NCBI RefSeq assembly: GCF_938045225.1
Contig: NZ_CALINL010000040.1
Location: forward strand, 1 to 6,785
Source: an uncultured Campylobacter sp.
Lineage (GTDB): Bacteria; Campylobacterota; Campylobacteria; Campylobacterales; Campylobacteraceae
Direction: 5' to 3'
Length of the DNA: 6,785 nt
Shown here: in pieces, positions 1-6,510 of the stretch
Layout: each line of letters begins with the position of its first letter
How positions within the stretch are numbered: position 1 is the first letter of the stretch
Notes under the pieces: model-generated
Database searches by the model: none
What the model was told of the DNA's origin: nothing
The model's input: the letters and a program-made list of their open reading frames with translations, nothing else
Made by a program: the position numbers and the translations under genes

Positions 1-7
1 ATCAAAG

Positions 8-44
8 TATAAACAAATATTTATTATCATTTCGCCTTTATAGC
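8..44 (+). promoter_or_regulatory. Candidate Fur-controlled promoter of the receptor gene
   Basis: Two overlapping 19-base windows, 10-28 and 16-34, each match 12 of 19 positions of the classical Fur box GATAATGATAATCATTATC. They are offset by 6 bases, the usual phasing of overlapping Fur half-sites; the best-matching stretch is ATTATCATT at 23-31. Possible -10 elements are TATAAA at 8-13 (5/6 match to TATAAT) and, weaker, TATAGC at 39-44. With either one, Fur bound at 10-34 would cover or adjoin the polymerase site. Iron repression is expected for a TonB-dependent haem receptor, but the match is moderate and the region is AT-rich, so a chance match is possible. Sequence further upstream is outside the window. 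Confidence 0.45.
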
Positions 45-70
45 AAATGAATATCAAAACTAGCGTTAAT

Positions 71-75
71 AAGGA
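71..75 (+). promoter_or_regulatory. Ribosome binding site of the receptor gene
   Basis: AAGGA lies 6 bases before the ATG at 82. This good Shine-Dalgarno match at ideal spacing fixes the start, and the signal peptide begins directly at that Met. Confidence 0.8.
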
Positions 76-81
76 CGGAAA

Positions 82-3042
82 ATGAATCATCTTAAATTTT
101 CTCTTGCCGCTTTGCTTATTTTGTCGAATTTAAATGCAAAAGAGGCCGAAGTCGAGCTAAAGGAAGTAACGGTTAGCGGCGAAGCGGAGGCGCAAAGCGA
201 TCCGATGCAAAAAAAAGTCGGCCAAAACGTAAAAAGCTCCAAAGAACTAACCAAAACGCAGGTCTCTGATAACAAAGACCTAGTGCGATACGAAACGGGC
301 GTAACGACGGTGGAGGCCGGGCGTTTTGGCCAAAGCGGCTACGCGATAAGAGGCGTGGAAGAAAACCGAGTAGCTATCACCGTAGACGGGCTCCATCAGG
401 CTCAAACGCTAAGCTCGCAGGGCTTTAAGGAGCTATTTGAGGGATATGGAAACTTTAACAACACCCGCAACGGCGTGGAATTTGAAACGCTAAAACAAGC
501 CACCATCGCAAAAGGCGCGGACTCCGTTCGCACGGGCTCTGGCTCTCTGGGTGGCTCCGTGATGTTTGAAACAAAAGACGCAAGGGATCTTTTGCTAGAT
601 AAGGACTATTTTTACGGCTACAAGGGCGGCTACAACACCGCCGACAATCAAACCATGCACTCGCATACCCTAGCCGGTAGGTTTAAGTGGTTTGATATCC
701 TAGCCGTACAAACCAAGCGTAGACATCACGAGACGGAAAACTACGGCTACAAAGACTATGACGATAACGTACTAGGTAGAACCAGAGAAAAGGCCGACCC
801 GTACTACATCAAAAAAACGAGCAGTCTTATTAAGCTAGGCTTCCAGCCTCACGAGGAACATAGATTTACCTTTATGTCAGATACCTACAAAAACCGATCT
901 CAAGGCAAAGACCTATCATACACGCTTACGCTTTCTAGCAACAGGGACGAGATCGTAGATACCGGACTAAGATACAACGACGATATGATGGATAGGAAAA
1001 ATCGCGCTTTTGCCTATGAAAATTTTAGCGAAACTCCGTTGTGGGATACGATGAAATTTACCTACTCTAATCAAAAAATCAAATCTCGCGCCAGAACCGA
1101 AGAGCACTGCCAAGCAGGAGAAAACTGCCCCGAGATTTCAAACCCTATCGGACTTCAGGTTAAAAACAACAAGGTTGTCGATAAATACGGCGGCGAAGTA
1201 ACCTTGCAAAGAACCCAAGAAGTAGACCCTCAGTACGGCGGACTAACGTGGGTAAACAGACTCGTAGATAGCCAAGGAGCCGTCCATGATCAGAATAAAT
1301 TTAGCATCAATCAAAACGTAAGCAACACTTGGCTTGACTGCTCGGTATTTGACTGCTCTCAGCCAAATATCGACGTGCTAAAATACGACTATGCCACCGA
1401 CCAGTACGTCAAATCAACCGTTCCACTAGATAAAAGCTACACCGACGCAAGCACGGGCAAGACCTTTAAACAAAGCTCGCAGAGCGGATATCTCATCACT
1501 CCATACGGCCAAGGCTACATAAGCCGCGACTGGAAAGAGCGCGATCTGGATACTAACACCAAGCAGTTTAACCTAGACTTTAACAAATACGCCAAAACGG
1601 GCGACGTAGAGCACGATATCGCATACGGACTAAGCTTTGCTAGAACCGAAAAATCTATGACGAACAAGCAAGGCTACGACGCTACGAGCAGCCGGTGGTG
1701 GGCGCCTAAGACTCTAGGCACGGATTTTACCGGCACGCCATATACGTGCGAAAACGCGCCGCTAACGCTACTTTACGCGCTTTGCCCTAGAACCGAACCG
1801 CTCACGTCTTTTTTAATCCCTGTTAAAACAAAAGAAGGCGCACTATACCTCAACGACGATATGCGAGTAAACGACTGGCTAGGGATAAATTTAGGCTACC
1901 GCTACGACAAGATAAAATATAAACCAAACTACGTCCCAGGCTCTACGCCTAAAATCCCGGACGATATGGTGCTAGGTCTTTTCGTACCGTATAATCCTAG
2001 CCCAGAGCCAAAATGGTGGGACTACGCAGATAGAGACGAGTGGAAAATAGCTCACGACGCATGGAAGCAAGAAGCGCCTAATAATGCGCTAGCAAATATA
2101 AAATACATCGCTCAAAATAAAAAATTTACCAACAGCTCTTATGCTATCGGGGCCGACATCGATCCGCTGGACTACTTTAGAGTACAGCTAAAATACTCCA
2201 AAGGGTTTAGAGCGCCGACCACGGACGAACTATATCTAGCGTTTAAGCATCCTGATTTTACCATCCAACCAAACCCGGATCTAAAACCCGAGATAGCTAA
2301 AACAAAAGAGCTTGCATTGACGCTGCATGAGGATAAAAGCTTTATAACCACTAGCTTTTTTGAGACCAAATACGATAACTTTATCGACCTAATCTCTCTA
2401 GGCACTAAAAGCTACGCCACTGGCGGCGGCGGCAACACCATACCTTTTGCGCTATATGGCAACGTAAACCGCAGCAAAGCAACCGTACGCGGCTTTGAGA
2501 TAAACTCTATGCTACATTTCGGTCAAATTTCAGACTCACTAAAGGGCTTTCACGCTAGCTACAAGCTAACGATGCAAAAAGGCAGAGTACAAACCGATAA
2601 CGACGGCAAAGTACCGATGAACGCCATACAGCCGACCACTGCGATCTATGGTCTAGGATACGCGAGCCCGGCGGATAAATTCGGTGCCGATATCTACGTC
2701 ACTAGTGTCGCATCTAAAAAAGAAAAAGACACATATAATATGTTCTGGCGCCTAGACACCGACCCGTACGGCAACCCGTACAATACAAACAGCCACTCTA
2801 AATGGAGAAGCAACGCCTACACCTTAGTGGACGTCGTAACCTACGTGCGACCGATTAAAAATTTGACGTTTAGACTGGGTGTTTACAACCTAACCAACGA
2901 AAAATACATCACTTGGGACGCTGCGCGCTCCATCAGGCCGTTTGGTACAATGAACATGATCGATAGAACCACGGGTCTAGGTATCAACCGCTTCTACTCG
3001 GCGGGCAGAAATTTCAGACTAAACTGGGAATTTACGTTTTAA
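82..3042 (+). CDS. TonB-dependent outer-membrane receptor, haemoglobin/haem type
   Basis: This is an outer-membrane gated barrel that should take haem or iron from a host haem protein using TonB/ExbBD energy. Residues 1-19 form a signal peptide (Lys5, hydrophobic core 6-17, likely cleavage after Asn-Ala19). KEVTVSG at 27-33 is a TonB box. The plug spans roughly 40-170, with RYETGV at 69-74, RGVEENRV from 90 and VDG at 101-103. The barrel follows, with FRAP at 709-712, His723 and NPDL at 731-734, the FRAP/NPxL signature of haem receptors. YNLTNEKY at 935-942 and the terminal Phe986 are the usual C-terminal barrel signal. Plug wording (GADSVRTGSGSLGG and the following ARDLLL) and the 986-residue length resemble the HpuB/HgpB/HgbA haemoglobin-haptoglobin group, close to transferrin and lactoferrin receptors. 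All six cysteines fall in three close pairs (343/349, 420/425, 556/568), probably disulfides in outside loops. The family is certain; the ligand is inferred and transferrin or lactoferrin remains possible. The gene is intact and appears monocistronic. Confidence 0.93.
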   Translation: MNHLKFSLAALLILSNLNAKEAEVELKEVTVSGEAEAQSDPMQKKVGQNVKSSKELTKTQVSDNKDLVRYETGVTTVEAGRFGQSGYAIRGVEENRVAITVDGLHQAQTLSSQGFKELFEGYGNFNNTRNGVEFETLKQATIAKGADSVRTGSGSLGGSVMFETKDARDLLLDKDYFYGYKGGYNTADNQTMHSHTLAGRFKWFDILAVQTKRRHHETENYGYKDYDDNVLGRTREKADPYYIKKTSSLIKLGFQPHEEHRFTFMSDTYKNRSQGKDLSYTLTLSSNRDEIVDTGLRYNDDMMDRKNRAFAYENFSETPLWDTMKFTYSNQKIKSRARTEEHCQAGENCPEISNPIGLQVKNNKVVDKYGGEVTLQRTQEVDPQYGGLTWVNRLVDSQGAVHDQNKFSINQNVSNTWLDCSVFDCSQPNIDVLKYDYATDQYVKSTVPLDKSYTDASTGKTFKQSSQSGYLITPYGQGYISRDWKERDLDTNTKQFNLDFNKYAKTGDVEHDIAYGLSFARTEKSMTNKQGYDATSSRWWAPKTLGTDFTGTPYTCENAPLTLLYALCPRTEPLTSFLIPVKTKEGALYLNDDMRVNDWLGINLGYRYDKIKYKPNYVPGSTPKIPDDMVLGLFVPYNPSPEPKWWDYADRDEWKIAHDAWKQEAPNNALANIKYIAQNKKFTNSSYAIGADIDPLDYFRVQLKYSKGFRAPTTDELYLAFKHPDFTIQPNPDLKPEIAKTKELALTLHEDKSFITTSFFETKYDNFIDLISLGTKSYATGGGGNTIPFALYGNVNRSKATVRGFEINSMLHFGQISDSLKGFHASYKLTMQKGRVQTDNDGKVPMNAIQPTTAIYGLGYASPADKFGADIYVTSVASKKEKDTYNMFWRLDTDPYGNPYNTNSHSKWRSNAYTLVDVVTYVRPIKNLTFRLGVYNLTNEKYITWDAARSIRPFGTMNMIDRTTGLGINRFYSAGRNFRLNWEFTF

Positions 3043-3058
3043 GCCGCATTCTTATTCG

Positions 3059-3086
3059 GACGGGCTCTTGCCCGTCTCTTGCTTTT
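3059..3086 (+). terminator. Rho-independent terminator of the receptor gene
   Basis: A perfect 7-bp stem GACGGGC (3059-3065) and GCCCGTC (3070-3076) closes a TCTT loop and is followed by the T-rich tail TCTTGCTTTT. It starts 16 bases after the receptor stop codon. The tail is interrupted by C and G, so termination may be incomplete. Confidence 0.75.
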
Positions 3087-3267
3087 ACGCTTACTTGATT
3101 TTTTAATTTTAAAAATGTTAAATTGACCGTCAAATTTGACCGTAAATTTGGAAGTTATAAAATCGCCAAACCAAGATCATCTCCAGGTTCAGCAAGGATA
3201 TTTTTGCGCTAAATTTGCCCGAGAGTATTTTAAATTTACGCGCCGCAAAAGGCCAAATTTAGCCAAA
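3087..3267. other. Non-coding gap between convergent genes
   Basis: I see no gene, RNA or mobile-element remnant here. The stretch between the two convergent stop codons (3043-3290) contains six AAATTT hexamers, two groups of short direct repeats and a hairpin next to the regulator's stop codon. It separates two genes transcribed toward each other. Confidence 0.6.
3120..3155. repeat. Three imperfect 12-bp tandem copies, AAATTTGACCGT type
   Basis: The copies are AAATTGACCGTC (3120-3131), AAATTTGACCGT (3132-3143) and AAATTTGGAAGT (3144-3155). The first two are near-identical; the third keeps only the AAATTTG part and the last two bases. No function is known to me. The repeat is part of the AAATTT enrichment of the gaps in this window. 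Confidence 0.6.
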
Positions 3268-3271
3268 TTTA
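3252..3271. repeat. Two perfect 10-bp tandem copies, GCCAAATTTA
   Basis: GCCAAATTTA occurs at 3252-3261 and again at 3262-3271. The second copy runs into the hairpin beside the regulator's stop codon. Confidence 0.7.
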
Positions 3272-3285
3272 GCGTCCGCGCTAAA
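3268..3285 (-). terminator. Possible terminator hairpin of the LysR gene
   Basis: On the minus strand, TTTAGCG and CGCTAAA form a perfect 7-bp stem around the loop CGGA, beginning 5 bases after the LysR stop codon. Only a short TTT follows (AAATTTGGC), so the U-tract is poor and the stem is only moderately stable. The position right after the stop codon is the main argument for it. Confidence 0.45.
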
Positions 3286-3290
3286 GCAAA

Positions 3291-4163
3291 TTAAAAATTA
3301 AAACTCGTCTTGATCTTTAGAAATTTATGCAACGCTTCCTCGTTTTCTTTTAACGCGGCGGCATAAACCGAGCGAGTGAGCTTAAATTTAGCGATATTTA
3401 TTTCAAACAGCCTGCCGTTTTTTAGCTCGTTTTCGATCAAAAATCTCGGTAAAAACGCCACGTACGTATCGGCATGGTTTGACGCCAACGCGCGGCAGAC
3501 CATTATCGAACCGTCTAGCGAATACGCCACGTCAAGCGCATGCGCATCCACGCCGTGCTTATGCAAAATATCGTCAAGATAGGTGCGCGTTCTATCTTTG
3601 ATAAATTTGAAATTAACTAACTCCTCAGGCTTCACGCTTTCGGCGATTTTTTTATTTGAAACCAAAATCAGCTCGTAGTCAAATAGCTTTTTAACGAGCA
3701 AGCTACTATCAAGCGACTGCTCCAGGATGATGGCGATGTCGCTGCGGCGGTCTTTTAGGTAGTTTATGAGCTCGTTTTGTTCTTTTATCCTGATGTCTAG
3801 CTCGCTGCCTACGCTTTGCGAGATTTTATCCAGCAGTATCGAGATGACCGCCTCGGCGATGAGCTGCGTGGTGGCGATTACTAGCGGCACTTTATCGGTT
3901 TTTATGCGTGACAGCTCGTCTTTAAAGCGAAACATCGCGCTTTCAAACTGAGTACAGAGCTTGTAAAATTTCTCGCCCTCGTGAGTTAGGACGATGCCGT
4001 TTTTCTTGCGCATTATTAGCGTGGTTTGCAGCATCTCCTCGAGCTTTTTCATCTGGAGAGTAACTGCTGGCTGCGAGATACCTAGAGCCCTTGAGGCTTT
4101 TGAGAAGCTTCTTTCTTTCACTATCTCCATAAAGGTATAAAATTTACTAAAATCATTGATCAT
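3291..4163 (-). CDS. LysR-family transcriptional regulator
   Basis: This 290-residue protein has the normal length of a LysR-type regulator. The N-terminal winged helix-turn-helix covers about residues 3-62. The core is SFSKASRALGISQPAVT at 19-35, with the family's conserved Ala23, Leu27, Ser30, Gln31 and Pro32-Ala33. A linker helix follows to about 90, then an effector-binding domain from about 93 to 290 whose ligand cannot be read from the sequence. The start is set by AAGGAG at 4175-4170, 6 bases upstream of ATG 4163-4161. The gene converges on the receptor gene and diverges from the helicase gene, so neither neighbour clearly reveals its target. C. jejuni carries a LysR protein of similar size (Cj1000); orthology is a guess. 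No sign of damage. Confidence 0.92.
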   Translation of the reverse strand: MINDFSKFYTFMEIVKERSFSKASRALGISQPAVTLQMKKLEEMLQTTLIMRKKNGIVLTHEGEKFYKLCTQFESAMFRFKDELSRIKTDKVPLVIATTQLIAEAVISILLDKISQSVGSELDIRIKEQNELINYLKDRRSDIAIILEQSLDSSLLVKKLFDYELILVSNKKIAESVKPEELVNFKFIKDRTRTYLDDILHKHGVDAHALDVAYSLDGSIMVCRALASNHADTYVAFLPRFLIENELKNGRLFEINIAKFKLTRSVYAAALKENEEALHKFLKIKTSFNF

Positions 4164-4169
4164 ATCGGG

Positions 4170-4194
4170 CTCCTTATTATTATATCAGCTTATA
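4170..4194 (-). promoter_or_regulatory. LysR gene promoter region and ribosome binding site
   Basis: Read on the minus strand, TGATATAAT at 4187-4179 is a perfect extended -10 element. Its predicted start, near 4172, would fall inside the Shine-Dalgarno AAGGAG (4175-4170). An upstream TATAAG at 4194-4189 would instead give a leader of about 19 bases with the ribosome site intact. One of the two is likely used; the second fits translation better and the first fits the consensus better. Confidence 0.5.
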
Positions 4195-4208
4195 AAATCA
4201 TATTTTTA

Positions 4209-4227
4209 ATATTGTATTGATTTATAT
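4209..4227. promoter_or_regulatory. Possible LysR-type operator (T-N11-A)
   Basis: ATAT-N11-ATAT is a symmetric site containing the T-N11-A core bound by LysR-type regulators. It lies just upstream of the lysR -10 elements and between the two divergent promoters, where an autoregulatory site would be expected. In such AT-rich DNA the match is weak evidence. Confidence 0.25.
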
Positions 4228-4269
4228 CTAAAAACGCTCTTAATCAGACCCAAATTTAAATCAGCGGCC

Positions 4270-4321
4270 ATTTTTAAGCTTATTTTGTTAGAATTTAATC
4301 ATTTTAATAAATAAAGCAGGA
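4270..4321 (+). promoter_or_regulatory. Helicase gene promoter and ribosome binding site
   Basis: TGTTAGAAT at 4286-4294 is an extended -10 (TG-N-TAGAAT, 5/6 in the hexamer) preceded by T-rich DNA, as in Campylobacter sigma-70 promoters, which often lack a -35 box. The predicted start near 4301 gives a leader of about 27 bases. AGGA at 4318-4321 lies 6 bases before ATG 4328 and supports that start. Confidence 0.6.
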
Positions 4322-4327
4322 AATTTA

Positions 4328-6412
4328 ATGCCCGATTTACTAGACGAACTAAACGAAAGCCAGCGCGAGGCGGCCTCGCACACCGACGGAGCGATGCTGA
4401 TTTTAGCCGGGGCCGGTAGCGGAAAAACCAAAACCATCACCACTCGCCTAGCCTATCTCATAAGCGAGCTAGGCATCCCGCCGTCAAATACCCTAACGCT
4501 AACCTTCACCAACAAAGCCGCAAGCGAAATGCGAACCCGCGCGCTAAAAATGCTAGGCGACGCAGGTAAAAATTTCACTCCGCTACTTTGCACTTTTCAC
4601 AAATTCGGGCTTTTGTTTTTGAAATTTTACATCGACCGTCTAAAGCGCAAAAACAACTTCGTCATCATCGACACCGACGATAAAAAGCGTATCCTAAAAG
4701 GCTTTGAGGGCGATATCGCGACCTCGGTTTTAGCTAGCGAGATCTCAAATTTTAAAAACTCGCTTTTAAGCGTAGAGGAGGTGCTAAATCACGGCGGCAT
4801 GTTTGCAAACGGGCAAAATTTCAAAGACGGCTACCACGCAAAGCTAGCAAACATCTACAAGCTTTACGAGGAGTACTTGGCGGCAAATAACCTCGTGGAT
4901 TTTGACGACCTGCTCTGCCTTAGCTATAAAATTTTAGACGAGGACGAGGCTCTAGCGCGCGAAATTTCACAGCGATACGCCTACATCATGGTGGACGAAT
5001 ATCAAGACACCAACGACTTGCAATACAAACTCCTGCGCAAACTCTGTCTAACGCACGAAAATATCGCGGTCGTGGGCGATGATGATCAGAGTATCTACGG
5101 CTGGCGAGGCGCAAAAATCGAAAATATATTAAATTTTAAAGATCAGTTTAAAGACGCCAAAGTCATAAGACTAGAGCAAAACTACCGCTCGACGAGTCAA
5201 ATTTTACGCGCGGCAAACGAGCTCATCGATCACAATAGAAACCGCCTCGGCAAAGAGTTAAAAAGCACCAAAGAAGGCGGCGAGGACGTCGCGCTAATGG
5301 AATCAGACGACGAAACGATGGAGAGCCTAAAAGTAGCCAAACGCATCAAAAAGCTACTAGATAGCGGCGCGCAGGCTAGCGATATCGCGATCTTGTACCG
5401 CATAAACGCCCTCTCCCGCTCGCTCGAAGAAGGCCTAACCAAAGAAAAAATCCCGTATAAGATGGTCGGCGGAGTTAAATTCTACGAACGTGCCGAGGTC
5501 AAAGACGTCATCAGCTACCTAAGGCTAGTCGCAAACGAGAACGACGACTTCTCGCTAAAGCGCGTCATCAACCGCCCAAAACGCGGCCTTGGCAAGGTAA
5601 GCCTCGCAAAGATCGAAAAGATCGCCTTCGAGCATAAGCTTTCGCTATTTGAAGCGATATCAAGCCTAGACGAAAACGACAAGGATCTAAGCAAAAAAAT
5701 CGTCTCGAGCCTCGGCGAATTTGCGTCAAATTTAAGAGAGCTAAAAGAGTGCGACTCACCGTACGAGCTAGTAGATAAACTAGAAGCGAAATTTGGCATA
5801 AAAAAATACTACGAGAGCTTGCCAGACGGCTCCGAGCGCGTGGCAAACATAGACGAGTTTTACGCTACGATCAAGGATCAAATCAAGCAAAATCCAAGCT
5901 TTTCTATCGAGGAGTTTTTAAACGAGATCGCGCTACAAAGCGAGCAGGATAATATCGGTGGCGAGGCGATCTCGATCATGAGTATCCACGCTAGCAAGGG
6001 GCTTGAGTTCGAGCATCTTTTCGTGATCGGGCTTGAGGAGGGATTTTTCCCGCTTCTAGGAGACGGTAGCGACATCGAGGAGGAGCGACGACTAGCCTAC
6101 GTCGCCATAACCCGCGCCAAAAAAACCCTGACGCTAAGCTTTGTAAATTCTCGTTTTTACAAAGGTCAGAGAACGAGACTGGAAAAGAGCAGGTTTTTAA
6201 GCGAAGCAGGCGTTTGCAGCGGTAGCCTCATCATCCAGACGCAAACGCAAACCGCTGGCGAATACAAAAAAGGCGATCTCGTCAAGCATAAAATTTTCGG
6301 TATCGGTCGCGTAACGGCAGTAACGAAGATCAAAAAAGAGCTAAAGCTAACGATAAATTTCGGCGGAATCAGCCGCGAGATAATGTCTAGCTTCGTCGAA
6401 AAAGCGGTGTAA
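4328..6412 (+). CDS. uvrD: UvrD/PcrA-family ATP-dependent 3'-5' DNA helicase
   Basis: This superfamily 1A helicase should unwind DNA 3'-5' in repair, replication restart and clearance of blocked RNA polymerase. All expected motifs are present in order: Q motif around 8-12, Walker A AGAGSGKT at 27-34, Ia TFTNKAASEM at 59-68, Ib TFH at 89-91, II DEYQD at 223-227, III GDDDQSIYGWRG at 250-261, IV QNYRST at 284-289, GGVKFYERAEVKD at 381-393, V IHASKGLEF at 553-561, and VI EEERRLAYVAITRAK at 584-598. A low-complexity linker (QTQTQT) leads to a Tudor-like domain at about 647-694 (GDLVKHKIFGIGRV), the part that binds RNA polymerase in PcrA/UvrD. At 694 residues it is slightly shorter than E. coli UvrD (720). 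The Tudor domain argues for PcrA/UvrD rather than Rep, although the C. jejuni counterpart (Cj1101) has been labelled both ways. It is followed by truB as in C. jejuni. Confidence 0.95.
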   Translation: MPDLLDELNESQREAASHTDGAMLILAGAGSGKTKTITTRLAYLISELGIPPSNTLTLTFTNKAASEMRTRALKMLGDAGKNFTPLLCTFHKFGLLFLKFYIDRLKRKNNFVIIDTDDKKRILKGFEGDIATSVLASEISNFKNSLLSVEEVLNHGGMFANGQNFKDGYHAKLANIYKLYEEYLAANNLVDFDDLLCLSYKILDEDEALAREISQRYAYIMVDEYQDTNDLQYKLLRKLCLTHENIAVVGDDDQSIYGWRGAKIENILNFKDQFKDAKVIRLEQNYRSTSQILRAANELIDHNRNRLGKELKSTKEGGEDVALMESDDETMESLKVAKRIKKLLDSGAQASDIAILYRINALSRSLEEGLTKEKIPYKMVGGVKFYERAEVKDVISYLRLVANENDDFSLKRVINRPKRGLGKVSLAKIEKIAFEHKLSLFEAISSLDENDKDLSKKIVSSLGEFASNLRELKECDSPYELVDKLEAKFGIKKYYESLPDGSERVANIDEFYATIKDQIKQNPSFSIEEFLNEIALQSEQDNIGGEAISIMSIHASKGLEFEHLFVIGLEEGFFPLLGDGSDIEEERRLAYVAITRAKKTLTLSFVNSRFYKGQRTRLEKSRFLSEAGVCSGSLIIQTQTQTAGEYKKGDLVKHKIFGIGRVTAVTKIKKELKLTINFGGISREIMSSFVEKAV

Positions 6413-6510
6413 AAATGAGCAAATTTGAGGCTAGGCGCGCCAAAAGCGGTATTAAATTTGATCAAATTTATGCGGGCAAATTTGACGCAGCCTCTAAAGG
6501 TCAAATTTAA
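6413..6510 (+). other. Helicase-truB spacer with an open 31-codon frame
   Basis: ATG at 6415 begins 2 bases after the helicase stop codon, and its frame stays open to TAA at 6508-6510, touching the truB ATG. The encoded 31 residues (starting MSKFEARRAK) show no domain and no ribosome binding site. Their Lys-Phe-Asp pattern comes from five AAATTT hexamers in 98 bases. I read this as a spacer, not a gene; a translationally coupled leader peptide cannot be excluded. Confidence 0.5.
6496..6500 (+). promoter_or_regulatory. Probable ribosome binding site of truB
   Basis: AAAGG ends 10 bases before ATG 6511, a little further than ideal. No promoter is evident in the spacer and no hairpin ends the helicase transcript, so truB is probably co-transcribed with the helicase gene. 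Confidence 0.5.

Noticed and set aside
209..216. Run of eight A near the 5' end of the receptor gene, as a phase-variation switch
   Set aside because: Campylobacter switching usually uses long G or C runs, and Neisseria and Haemophilus haemoglobin receptors use G runs or CCAA repeats. Eight A in an Lys-Lys context is common and the frame is intact.
2172..2405. Minus-strand open frame of 77 codons inside the receptor gene
   Set aside because: It lies wholly within the strongly supported FRAP/NPDL barrel region and has no ribosome site or recognisable domain; it is a shadow of the receptor gene.
2422..2433. Four GGC codons in a row (Gly781-784) as a variable microsatellite
   Set aside because: Only four copies and in-frame; a short Gly loop explains it.
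3043..3290. CRISPR array or small RNA in the convergent gap
   Set aside because: The repeats are only 10-12 bases, directly tandem without spacers, and no promoter-plus-terminator pair defines an RNA.
82..4163. Receptor and LysR gene as a regulator-target pair
   Set aside because: The genes converge and share no promoter; no LysR-type site was seen upstream of the receptor within the 81 bases available. A link is possible but not supported.
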